Source: an uncultured bacterium
GTDB lineage: Bacteria > Cloacimonadota > Cloacimonadia > Cloacimonadales > Cloacimonadaceae
Direction: 5' to 3'
DNA length: 16,228 nt
NCBI GenBank assembly: GCA_937924555.1
Contig: CALDSN010000139.1
Coordinates: 1 to 16,228, forward strand
The position numbers were made by a program, and so were the translations under genes. Positions 6,946 through 14,701 of the stretch are shown here, piece after piece (positions within the stretch are counted from its first letter, which is position 1; each line of letters begins with the position of its first letter). Under the pieces are notes generated by a model, which saw only the letters and a program-made list of their open reading frames with translations, was not told where the DNA came from and did not search any database.

Positions 6946-8051
6946 AGAAGCTGCTCCACATCCAGTTGCTCCCGCTAATGTCGGGGGTGCAACGCTTTAG
7001 CTTGCATTTGCTGGATGGACTGGAGGCAGATGAGTTTGAGATATATGTGGCTGCCAAACCCGGAGGTGAACTGCAGCAAGAGCTGAATAAGCGAGGCTAC
7101 ACCTTTATTCCCCTCCCAAGTTTCTGCCATCCCATATCCCCCTTGGACTTAGTTACTTTTTTTCATCTCCTGTGGCTGATAAAGAGTCATGGCTTCGATA
7201 TTGTTCACACCAACAGCTCAAAACCCGGCTTACTGGGTCGTCTCGCAGCAAGATTGCTGAAAGTACCATTGATTCTGCACACTGCTCACGGGACGGCTTT
7301 TCAAGAAAACCAAGCCCCTCTCCTCAAGAGATTATATATCCTTTTAGAGCGTTGGGGGAATTCATTGGGACATAAAACGGTGTTTGTGAACAATTCCGAT
7401 AGGGAAAGGTGCTTGGCAATGCATCTCCTTCCCTCAAGCAAAGCAATAACAATTTACAACGCTTTACCACCAGATGTGGCAAAACGCTTATACGAGATTG
7501 CAGCAGTTAGGACCATGCCAGATAAGGACGTGATTATTGGTTCTACCATAAGGTTTTCCGAGCAGAAAAACGTAATCCGGTTGATTAGCTGCGCTTGCAG
7601 AGCATGCATACACTCACCCAAGCTCCGCTTCATTATCTTGGGAGATGGAGAGCACTATGAATTGTGTAAAGCCATAGTACATTCCTGTAATATGGAAAAT
7701 CGGATTATACTCCCCGGTTGGGATAGCGATGTTGTTCAGTGGTTAAAGGTATTTAACGCTTTTGTCTTGTACTCACGTTGGGAAGCACAACCATTCAGTA
7801 TAATCGAGGCGATGAGTGCAGCTCTACCCATAATCGGCTCGGATATCCCCTCCATTCGCGAGTTGGTTGATGATGATACCGGATACTTAGTACCTTTAGA
7901 TAACGATGATGCTTTGGTGGAGGTCTTCACCAGTATGGCACAGGAATTCAGACCCGCCTACAACAAGGGTATGGCAGGACAGCAGAAGATAGGCTCAATA
8001 TGCAGTTATCAAGGCATGGTGGCGGCTTATCTGGAGCTATACCGAGGCTGA
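6942..8051 (+). CDS. Glycosyltransferase family 4 (GT-B fold)
   Basis: A cytoplasmic enzyme that should move a sugar from a nucleotide-sugar donor onto a growing lipid-linked glycan, with retention of configuration. It has 369 residues, usual for the family. The N-terminal acceptor lobe carries SGVQRFSLHLLDGL (residues 14-27) and the conserved ILHTAHG (111-117). The donor lobe begins with IIGSTIRFSEQKN and continues with RFIILGDGEHYELC. The E-x7-E donor-binding motif is intact at Glu281 and Glu289 (EAQPFSIIEA), followed by GSDIPSIRELV. The gene overlaps the stop of the deacetylase-like gene by 4 nt (ATGA at 6942), implying translational coupling, and ends 3 nt before the WecA-like gene. Donor and acceptor sugars cannot be told from the sequence. 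Confidence 0.93.
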   Translation: MKKLLHIQLLPLMSGVQRFSLHLLDGLEADEFEIYVAAKPGGELQQELNKRGYTFIPLPSFCHPISPLDLVTFFHLLWLIKSHGFDIVHTNSSKPGLLGRLAARLLKVPLILHTAHGTAFQENQAPLLKRLYILLERWGNSLGHKTVFVNNSDRERCLAMHLLPSSKAITIYNALPPDVAKRLYEIAAVRTMPDKDVIIGSTIRFSEQKNVIRLISCACRACIHSPKLRFIILGDGEHYELCKAIVHSCNMENRIILPGWDSDVVQWLKVFNAFVLYSRWEAQPFSIIEAMSAALPIIGSDIPSIRELVDDDTGYLVPLDNDDALVEVFTSMAQEFRPAYNKGMAGQQKIGSICSYQGMVAAYLELYRG

Positions 8052-8054
8052 TAT

Positions 8055-9101
8055 ATGTCCCACTTGACGGTGCTTATTCTACTGGAATTTGTGGTGATTC
8101 ATCTCCTAACACATGCGTTGCTCCCGCTGAACATCAGATTTTCTCGCAGGTTTGGTATCATGGCTGAGCCCAATGAGCGTCGCATTCATAAGATTGCCAT
8201 TCCGGAAGCGGGAGGATTGTGTTTTGCCATTCCCGTAATCATTGCACAGGCAAGTTTCGGTTTGTTGAGCGGAGATGCTGCCATGGGCAAGATGCTGTTG
8301 CAACTTAGTGGGGTGGGATTGCTTACCCTAATGATGGGCTTATGGGATGATCGCTATGAAAGCAGCCCGAGTCTGAAGCTCTTGGGGCAGATAAGCATCG
8401 GGGTGATAATGTATTTCATCGGCTTTCGGGTGCTGTTCCTAACCAATCCCTTGGGTGAGCATTTTGTGCTGGGGTGGTTGTCCTTCCCGGTAACCATTTT
8501 ATGGTATCTGATGATCCTCAATGCAATCAACCTGATCGATGGGCTGGATGGTCTTGCCAGCGGGATAAGCATTATTGTGTGTGCTGTGCTGCTAATCGTG
8601 GGGGTAAAAGAGAGCTATCATCTGGTTATTGTCATCTGTGCCATGCTAATTGCGGGTAATACTGCCTTTCTGTTTTACAACTTCTTCCCCGCTCGTATCT
8701 TCCTTGGAGATACCGGAGCATTGTTTATCGGCTTGAATATCGCTGCCATCTCCACTGCAGGTTCTTCTCAGTTCAAGGGGATAACTTCCATGACCTTGAT
8801 GATTCCGCTTGCAGTATTGGCTGTACCTTTCTTGGATGTTGGTTTAGCGGTGTTTCGCCGGATCAGAGTGGGTAATATCTTTACCGCAGATAAGGCACAT
8901 ATTCATCATACTATGCTTGCTTTTGGGTTTTCTCAGAAGACTATTTCGATTATTGTGTATATAGTGACCTTGCTTTTCGGATTGATAGCTATCGGCTTTT
9001 CTTTTTCGTCCAAGAAGGTATTGTTTTCAGTCCTTCTGGGACTGTTGGCTTTAATGGTTGTGATTGCCTATGCGCTGATGCGCCAGGAGCGAAATAAATG
9101 A
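8055..9101 (+). CDS. WecA/MraY-family polyprenyl-phosphate sugar-1-phosphate transferase
   Basis: An integral membrane enzyme that starts glycan synthesis by moving a HexNAc-1-phosphate from a UDP-sugar to undecaprenyl phosphate on the cytoplasmic face. It has 348 residues with about 10-11 helices. The family's conserved acidic clusters are all present: Asp98-Asp99 (GLWDDRYE), NLIDGLDGL with Asp162/Asp165, and the FLGDTG loop with Asp219. The HxHH motif AHIHHTML (His282, His284, His285) marks the WecA/WbpL/TagO branch rather than MraY, since MraY has a different loop. GAGG at 8044-8047, inside the end of the previous gene, serves as the ribosome binding site. Its stop overlaps the propeller gene start (ATGA at 9098). 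It is probably the initiating enzyme for the glycan that the neighbouring GT4 extends. Confidence 0.94.
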   Translation: MSHLTVLILLEFVVIHLLTHALLPLNIRFSRRFGIMAEPNERRIHKIAIPEAGGLCFAIPVIIAQASFGLLSGDAAMGKMLLQLSGVGLLTLMMGLWDDRYESSPSLKLLGQISIGVIMYFIGFRVLFLTNPLGEHFVLGWLSFPVTILWYLMILNAINLIDGLDGLASGISIIVCAVLLIVGVKESYHLVIVICAMLIAGNTAFLFYNFFPARIFLGDTGALFIGLNIAAISTAGSSQFKGITSMTLMIPLAVLAVPFLDVGLAVFRRIRVGNIFTADKAHIHHTMLAFGFSQKTISIIVYIVTLLFGLIAIGFSFSSKKVLFSVLLGLLALMVVIAYALMRQERNK

Positions 9102-11569
9102 GATACTATATTCTGAGCCTAATCGCCTGCTTGAGTTTTACTCTCTCTGCCGCAACATGGCAGACTTTTACCAACACGAACCATGTGTATGATATAAACA
9201 TTGATAGTGATACCATCTACATCTCTTCCTGGGGAGGAGTTGTTAAGCTGGTTCCTATCATTGCCAATCCTCAAGACCTTTCCAATTATCGCGAGGAGAG
9301 TGTTATCAACACGGGAAACGGGCTGGGGTCTAACGATATCCGCAGTCTTGCTCATATAGGATTTAACAATAGCCTTTGGTTAGGTTCCTCTGATGCAGGA
9401 GTTACCATCATGAGTTCCTCGGGCAACCAGTATCTCAGCACCAGTTTAGGATTGCCTTCAATTAAGGTAAGCAAGCTGATTGAGAATACTAACACTGTGC
9501 TGGTGGCAACTGCCGGAGGTTTAGCGTCATATTACTATATTGAAGGTGTAAGCTTTCCTCTGATGTTAAACCAATACACTTCACAGAACACTTCCGGAGG
9601 ATTGGCGGATAACCGCATCGAAGACATGGCTTTATCCGCAGATAGTTTGCTCTTTGTTGCCACATCTACAGGACTTAGCTGCATCCCCTTATCATCACTG
9701 AACAATGACAGTGCTTGGCGCAAGCTTAATGGCAATGGAAGCCCTATCCTTTCCGGGGTAAGCTCCAGGCTTGCCCTTTCTGCCACCAAGGTTGCTGTTG
9801 CCCAAGACGCAACCTTGTATTTGAACGACTATGACCTGATTAATGCAAACTGGATTCAGTACAATGCCAACAATTTGCTTACCGGCAAGAAGATATCCTC
9901 TGTTGAGTTCGATGATCATAACAACCTATGGGTATCCTATGGAGCTTGGCAGGAAGATACCCTGAAATACGCTCTGGACAGCAATATCTTGCTCACCACT
10001 CTTTACGCTGACGGAACAGTGAAACACTGGAACAGAGGCGAAGTAGGATTGGGGCAGAATGTAATCAGCAATATTGTCTTTCTTGATGGCAAACTCTTCC
10101 TTTGCACCTGGGGCGATGGCATATACCAGTTTGTGGGCGGTGAGTGGGTTAACTTTAACCCCTCCGGGATCAGCTTCCCCAAGATAACCCAAATTGTTAC
10201 AGACAAGAACAATGCCGTATGGATTGGCAGCGGGTTCATCGATAACCAGCCGGTTAAGAAAGGGTCGCTGGGAGTATGTAAACTGGAAAATGATGAATGG
10301 CAACCGTATAACATCCATAATAGCCCCATCCACTCAGATAATATCCTCACCGTTGCTGTGGATAACCGTAACCGCAAATGGTTTGGCACTTGGGACAACT
10401 ACAACAGCCCCAGTGGATGGCTTAATGGCTTGAGTATTTATGACGAAAGTCAAGACATTTGGAAACATTTGCGACGCTCAGGGATAAGTACTTGGAACGA
10501 CGAAACTCAGTCTTGGGGTGCTTACAGCACCTCCGCCACTCTTCTAACCGGAACCATTAGTGGAATATATCCCGCTTCTGAGGATAATATGCTGGTGCTC
10601 TGTTATGATGGCGGGGTTACCGTGGTTAACTCAAACGATGAGAAAGTAACCGACTTTCGTCTTCCTAACAGCGTGTATCAGCGCTCGCTATATGCATACT
10701 TTGATGGGGAGAAGTACTTTATCGGCACCAATAACGACCAGGGATTGGTTATCTGGAATCATCCTTCGCTGCCAGAAACGGATGGCATCCATTGGGTTAT
10801 CCCTTCCCCTCCTGAATTGCGTAACTGTGTTATCTACGGCGTTGCCACCATCGAAACCCCTTACGAAGGTAAACAGCATTGGGTTGCGGCTAGCACCGGA
10901 TTATTCATGTGGAACGGCACCAAATGGTATCGTTACGATACAATGATTAAACGCTTCAAATACAATGAATCAACCGCAACTTGGGTGAATGATATACTAT
11001 ACTACGAGAACGAAGAACGCCTCTTTGGCTCGGTACGCACTACTCCCACGGCTATCATGCTTGATCCCTTCAATCACCTATGGATTGGTAGCTTGGAGTA
11101 TGGTCTCAGTATGTACAATCCAGAAACTGAACGCTTCACCAACTTCTACAAGCCAAACAGCCCTCTCCTTAGCAACAACATCACTGCTTTGGGATATGAC
11201 CCAGTGGGTGGACGCTTGCTGATTGGCACGCCAGATGGTTTGAACACGCTGAAGATTGGCAGAACTGTTAAACCCGAAACAGCACTGAAAGAAGTTAAAG
11301 CTTTCCCCAACCCCTTCCGCCCCGCAAAAGACTTCACGGTGCAGATTGCCAATCTCCCTGAAGATAGCCTCCCTCAGGGGACAAGCACCTGTAGGATTTA
11401 TGACAATTCAGGAGCCTTGGTGATGGTTATCCCGGAGAATCGCTTCTCCCGCTTTGAATGGAATGGATTAAGCACTTCCGGCAAAGAGTGTGGTAGTGGG
11501 GTGTACCTCTTCGTGGTAACCGATGCTCAAGGTAATTCCAAGCGTGGGAAAATAGCCCTTATCCGTTAA
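9098..11569 (+). CDS. Exported beta-propeller protein with T9SS-type C-terminal sorting domain (PorZ-like architecture)
   Basis: An 823-residue secreted or surface protein. Residues 1-18 form a signal peptide (MRYYILSLIACLSFTLSAA). From residue 20 to about 725 there are many propeller-blade repeats of the two-component-regulator type, each with a pattern like NDIRSLAHIGFNNSLWLGSS, KITQIVTDKNNAVWIGSG or NITALGYDPVGGRLLIGT. That is enough for roughly two propellers. Residues ~734-823 are a FlgD-Ig-like/Por sorting domain: KAFPNPFRPAK, CRIYDNSGALV, FEWNGLSTSGKE, SGVYLFVV and a basic end. PorZ of Bacteroidota type IX secretion has this same order (signal peptide, two propellers, CTD) and binds anionic LPS. 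Co-transcription with lipid-linked glycan genes fits that, but PorZ identity is inference. Otherwise it is a generic propeller cargo protein. Last gene of the operon. Confidence 0.82.
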   Translation: MRYYILSLIACLSFTLSAATWQTFTNTNHVYDINIDSDTIYISSWGGVVKLVPIIANPQDLSNYREESVINTGNGLGSNDIRSLAHIGFNNSLWLGSSDAGVTIMSSSGNQYLSTSLGLPSIKVSKLIENTNTVLVATAGGLASYYYIEGVSFPLMLNQYTSQNTSGGLADNRIEDMALSADSLLFVATSTGLSCIPLSSLNNDSAWRKLNGNGSPILSGVSSRLALSATKVAVAQDATLYLNDYDLINANWIQYNANNLLTGKKISSVEFDDHNNLWVSYGAWQEDTLKYALDSNILLTTLYADGTVKHWNRGEVGLGQNVISNIVFLDGKLFLCTWGDGIYQFVGGEWVNFNPSGISFPKITQIVTDKNNAVWIGSGFIDNQPVKKGSLGVCKLENDEWQPYNIHNSPIHSDNILTVAVDNRNRKWFGTWDNYNSPSGWLNGLSIYDESQDIWKHLRRSGISTWNDETQSWGAYSTSATLLTGTISGIYPASEDNMLVLCYDGGVTVVNSNDEKVTDFRLPNSVYQRSLYAYFDGEKYFIGTNNDQGLVIWNHPSLPETDGIHWVIPSPPELRNCVIYGVATIETPYEGKQHWVAASTGLFMWNGTKWYRYDTMIKRFKYNESTATWVNDILYYENEERLFGSVRTTPTAIMLDPFNHLWIGSLEYGLSMYNPETERFTNFYKPNSPLLSNNITALGYDPVGGRLLIGTPDGLNTLKIGRTVKPETALKEVKAFPNPFRPAKDFTVQIANLPEDSLPQGTSTCRIYDNSGALVMVIPENRFSRFEWNGLSTSGKECGSGVYLFVVTDAQGNSKRGKIALIR

Positions 11570-11572
11570 CCA

Positions 11573-11598
11573 AATCGCAAAGTACTAAGTTTGTGATT
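11573..11598. terminator. Weak hairpin between convergent genes
   Basis: AATCGCAAA (11573-11581) pairs with TTTGTGATT (11590-11598) through an 8-nt loop, with one G-T wobble. It sits in the 36-bp gap between the convergent propeller and ribonuclease genes. It is A/T-rich and lacks a U tract on either strand, so a bidirectional terminator is only a possibility. Confidence 0.3.
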
Positions 11599-11605
11599 AA
11601 GCTGG

Positions 11606-13465
11606 CTATAGCACATCTGCTTCCAGGCTCCAGCTTTCCCAATCTATCCTGTATATCACAAGCTTGAATTTATCCTGAGATGGGTAAACATCGCATTTTG
11701 CCAATACCTGAAAGCCCCAAGGAAGTAGCTCTATCCTCAGTTTACCTTGGGTCTCGCCAAGTAAGCAGGCATCAAGAGGCTCATGCAGCCGGCTCTGTTC
11801 CAAATACCTCAGCAGCCAATAACGCTGGCTACGATGTCCTACTTCCCGCAACAATAGCAGGCGTTTCTCAATGCCCACGATATAGCCTTCCAAATCGTTT
11901 GCACTACAAGGATGTACCCTTCCTTCAAGTAAGGCAAGCATCTGATATTGATTTAGCAAATCCACAACTCTACGGATGGGAGAAGTGGCATGCAGATACT
12001 GTGAAGCTCCAATGCCGGGATGAAAGTCTGCTGCAGTGGAGAGATATGCCTGGCTGGCAGGTGTTTCTCCGTTGGGATTGCCAAACACCGTGATATTGCG
12101 AAATATCATCGGGCAGCCACGCTGCACTGCAAAGGCGGCAAAACTGCTGTTATACTCTATCATCAGTTCTTCGATGATGTTACGTGCTGGGCTGAGGTTA
12201 TCAACACTTTTCAACCGCAGGATACCGTCGTACTCTTTGAGGTAGTAATTGTATCTCTGCTTTTCTCCACCACTTGCGCTTTGCCTCCTCATCTGCAAGC
12301 AGGCACTGATACGCTGCAAAGTGGCAAAAGGTTCACTTGTGATGGATTTATCCACTTGGCGATAGCTGTAGTTCTGCTCAATGGGAAGCAACTCTGTTTG
12401 GAAACTGCGGGATGTTACATTCAGCTCGGTGTCCAAAGACACATACAGCGAGATGACTGGTTTTTCTGAGCCTGCTACCAAGCTCAACTCATGCTCCGAA
12501 AGTTTGGGCGGAAAAAGCGGAACTATGGTGTTGGCAGTATATAAAGATGAACTGCGCCGTAAAGCCTCCCCAAACAGTGCTGAGGATTGAGGGATACAAG
12601 CTGCAACAGCGCTCACATGGATGCCCAATACCCAGCCCTCGGCATTCCGTTGCAAACTCAAGGCATCATCGTAGTCGCGTGTATCTTCGTCATCTATAGA
12701 AAAAGCGGTTACTCCTGCTCGATTCCAATCTACCTGCTGCAGGTTTTCGGACATAATCAATGGCGAAAACCCTACTGGGATACCGGATTCAGAAATGGCG
12801 GGATCGATGCTGTCATCCAACTCACCGCACAGCTTCCGCAACCTAACTACTGCTTCTTCCGTGCTAAAGTTCGGAAGGGCATCTCGCAGGTAACGCTGCA
12901 AATCCCGATGCTTATTCTCTAACACTACTTCTGAAAGCTCTTTATAAAGGGTATTCAAAGTATCATTACCAACTGTCTTCCCCTCAAGGAGAGCGGAGAT
13001 GTCTGCAAAGAAGGTGCTCCGCTGTTGCTCAGTGGCAAGTTCAGCTTTATGTGCTTCGAGTTCTTCAGGAGTCTTTTTCCGGAACTGCTCTTTTTTGAAG
13101 CTGAATTGCTCCGGATGGGCTTTCAGATAGCTGTATAGAGCAAATACCTCATGGTCTGCAGTCAAACCCATCTGCATTGCTATCTCGGTAATGGGTTGTT
13201 CTGAAACCAGAAAGCTGTAATCCAGTTTACTCAAATGTTCTATCTCTGCCTTAAGGGAATTGCTAAAACTTGTCAAACAATCTGGATACTCATCCAAAGG
13301 ATACTGAGACTTACTGATAAGCACAAATCTTGCAGCGGTAAACCACCCGTAATCTTCTGTGTCAGAGACAATATGGTAGCGTCCATCAACAACTTCCGAT
13401 ATTATCCCCAACACCAAGCTCCGGGCTTGATAGAACGCCACTATTGAAGCAAGCTGTGCTTTCAT
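11606..13465 (-). CDS. RNB-domain exoribonuclease (RNase II/R superfamily)
   Basis: A predicted cytoplasmic 3'-to-5' hydrolytic exoribonuclease for mRNA and stable-RNA 3' ends. It has 619 residues, close to E. coli RNase II and much shorter than RNase R. The catalytic RNB domain covers residues ~245-510. FSIDDEDTRDYDDAL holds all four metal-binding aspartates (Asp258, Asp264, Asp266, Asp267, equivalent to 201/207/209/210 of RNase II), and ATSPIRR (493-499) carries the phosphate-contacting arginines. Residues 1-240 are not the usual cold-shock domains. A small beta region (GIISEVVDGRYHIVSD) is followed by a helical, possibly winged-helix segment (~80-130), recalling cyanobacterial and Deinococcus RNase II. 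The last ~60 residues may be a degenerate S1 domain. The ribosome binding site GGGGAG lies 10 nt before the ATG. tRNA-Arg lies 25 nt upstream on the same strand. Confidence 0.9.
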   Translation of the reverse strand: MKAQLASIVAFYQARSLVLGIISEVVDGRYHIVSDTEDYGWFTAARFVLISKSQYPLDEYPDCLTSFSNSLKAEIEHLSKLDYSFLVSEQPITEIAMQMGLTADHEVFALYSYLKAHPEQFSFKKEQFRKKTPEELEAHKAELATEQQRSTFFADISALLEGKTVGNDTLNTLYKELSEVVLENKHRDLQRYLRDALPNFSTEEAVVRLRKLCGELDDSIDPAISESGIPVGFSPLIMSENLQQVDWNRAGVTAFSIDDEDTRDYDDALSLQRNAEGWVLGIHVSAVAACIPQSSALFGEALRRSSSLYTANTIVPLFPPKLSEHELSLVAGSEKPVISLYVSLDTELNVTSRSFQTELLPIEQNYSYRQVDKSITSEPFATLQRISACLQMRRQSASGGEKQRYNYYLKEYDGILRLKSVDNLSPARNIIEELMIEYNSSFAAFAVQRGCPMIFRNITVFGNPNGETPASQAYLSTAADFHPGIGASQYLHATSPIRRVVDLLNQYQMLALLEGRVHPCSANDLEGYIVGIEKRLLLLREVGHRSQRYWLLRYLEQSRLHEPLDACLLGETQGKLRIELLPWGFQVLAKCDVYPSQDKFKLVIYRIDWESWSLEADVL

Positions 13466-13490
13466 CTATGTTGCACTCCCCAAAAAGATT

Positions 13491-13566
13491 TGGCGCCCCA
13501 GAGATGACTTGAACATCCGACCAACGGTTTAGGAAACCGGTGCTCTATCCACTGAGCTACTGGGGC
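13491..13566 (-). tRNA. tRNA-Arg (anticodon CCU), with encoded CCA
   Basis: On the minus strand the 76-nt sequence folds as a complete tRNA. The acceptor stem is GCCCCAG/CTGGGGC, then TA, with D stem GCTC/GAGC. The anticodon loop TTCCTAA gives CCU (reads AGG). The T arm is GGATG-TTCAAGT-CATCT, then discriminator G and a genomically encoded CCA. The first anticodon-stem pair (27-43) is a C-U mismatch. The bases flanking the acceptor stem (GC before, GC after) could extend the stem by two pairs in the precursor. A T5 run follows 3 nt after the CCA, and the ribonuclease ribosome binding site comes right behind it. Confidence 0.96.
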
Positions 13567-13602
13567 GCACATAATGGTTACCAGTTCCCTAAAGCACTGC
13601 TT

Positions 13603-13625
13603 TTTGTCAAGTTTACATTGACAAA
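13603..13625. promoter_or_regulatory. Palindrome carrying divergent TTGACA boxes between tRNA-Arg and asd
   Basis: TTTGTCAA (13603-13610) and TTGACAAA (13618-13625) are perfect 8-bp inverted repeats around 7 nt. Each arm contains TTGACA when read outward or inward, so it could be an operator or a -35 element for either strand. I cannot find a good -10 box at 16-18 nt on either side. Confidence 0.35.
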
Positions 13626-13665
13626 TGCCGGGCATTCACAAACTGGAGCATGGCACTTTTTGCGC

Positions 13666-13694
13666 TTGCATCTTGTTGCCTACACAATGATAAA
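13666..13694 (+). promoter_or_regulatory. Possible asd promoter
   Basis: TTGCAT (13666-13671), a 17-nt spacer and GATAAA (13689-13694) make a loose sigma-70-like promoter. It would start transcription near 13701, just ahead of the asd ribosome binding site. The matches are weak. Confidence 0.3.
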
Positions 13695-13718
13695 TAACAG
13701 AGATTTATGAGGTTAGAT

Positions 13719-14699
13719 ATGAAGATAGCCATTGTCGGTGCCACCGGTGAAGTCGGTAGAATGATGATTAGTTGCTTGGAAGAAAGCAATGTGAAGATAG
13801 ATACTTTGGAGCTGTTCGCTTCCAAACGCTCCGAAGGTACAACCCTGTATTATAACGACGATCCCATCAAAGTGCAAACCCTTACCGAAACGAGCATTGC
13901 CAAGCACTTCGATTATGTGTTTTTTTCCGCCGGAGCAGGTGTGGCAAAAACTTATGCTCCCATCGCAGCCGAACATAGCGAGATAGTTATCGACAATTCA
14001 TCGGGCTTTCGCCAAGATCCTGCCATTCCGTTGGTTGTCCCCGGCGTTAATGAAGACTTGCTTCAGGGCTATCGCGGCATAGTTGCCAACCCCAATTGCT
14101 CCACCATCCAAATTGTGCTTCCTCTGGCGGTATTAGATAAGCTCTTCGGCTTAAACAAGCTTATCGTTAGCACCTACCAATCTGTATCGGGCAGCGGTCA
14201 CCAAGGCATAACTACCCTGATGAACCAACGCAAAGGCAGCTCAGACAAAGGCGCATACCCGCATGTGATAGACCTCAATGTTATCCCCCAGATTGGCGGT
14301 TTTCAGGATAGTGGATATTCCCAGGAAGAAGAAAAGATGCACTTCGAATCCCGCAAGATATTGCGTTTGCCGGAGCTTAAGGTCAGCGTGACCACCGTGC
14401 GTGTGCCGGTTGTCTATGGACATAGTGCTGCGGTGTATGCTCAGTTTGATAAGCATGTTGATATCACTGTTGCCGAAAAGGCACTCAGCAATGCCCGGTC
14501 TATCGTATATTACCCCAATTCCTACGTGACTCCGCTGGATTTGGGCAACTCCAACGATTCTCACACCTGCCGTTTGCGTTACGGTTGCGATGAAAACTCC
14601 CTCAATTTCTGGAATGTGGGGCATAATGTCCGCCTCGGTGCTGCTGCCAACGCCGTGGAAATCTTTTTACAGCACGCCAAATACTCCGGTAGGATATAA
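13719..14699 (+). CDS. asd: Aspartate-semialdehyde dehydrogenase
   Basis: A cytoplasmic NADPH-dependent enzyme that reduces aspartyl phosphate to aspartate semialdehyde, the branch point to lysine/diaminopimelate, threonine and methionine. The Rossmann motif MKIAIVGATGEVGR is at the N-terminus. The catalytic cysteine lies in ANPNCSTIQ (Cys127 from this start), the substrate-binding IDNSSGFRQDPAIPLVVPGVN is present, and the active-site His is in RVPVVYGHSA (His235). Its 326 residues match the usual length of the Gram-positive/archaeal-like bacterial group. I chose ATG 13719 because TGAGG sits at 13708-13712 at good spacing and the protein then begins at the Rossmann strand. The in-frame ATG 13707 would add four residues but has no ribosome binding site. 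The M20 gene follows 2 nt after the stop, an operon. Confidence 0.95.
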   Translation: MKIAIVGATGEVGRMMISCLEESNVKIDTLELFASKRSEGTTLYYNDDPIKVQTLTETSIAKHFDYVFFSAGAGVAKTYAPIAAEHSEIVIDNSSGFRQDPAIPLVVPGVNEDLLQGYRGIVANPNCSTIQIVLPLAVLDKLFGLNKLIVSTYQSVSGSGHQGITTLMNQRKGSSDKGAYPHVIDLNVIPQIGGFQDSGYSQEEEKMHFESRKILRLPELKVSVTTVRVPVVYGHSAAVYAQFDKHVDITVAEKALSNARSIVYYPNSYVTPLDLGNSNDSHTCRLRYGCDENSLNFWNVGHNVRLGAAANAVEIFLQHAKYSGRI

Positions 14700-14701
14700 C
14701 C

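Noticed and set aside
12020..12469. 149-codon plus-strand frame antisense to the ribonuclease gene
   Set aside because: It lies wholly within the RNB domain coding region, whose minus-strand frame has all catalytic motifs; composition is that of a shadow frame.
13707..13721. ATG 13707 as the asd start
   Set aside because: It has no ribosome binding site and adds four residues before the Rossmann strand, whereas ATG 13719 has GAGG at 6-nt spacing.
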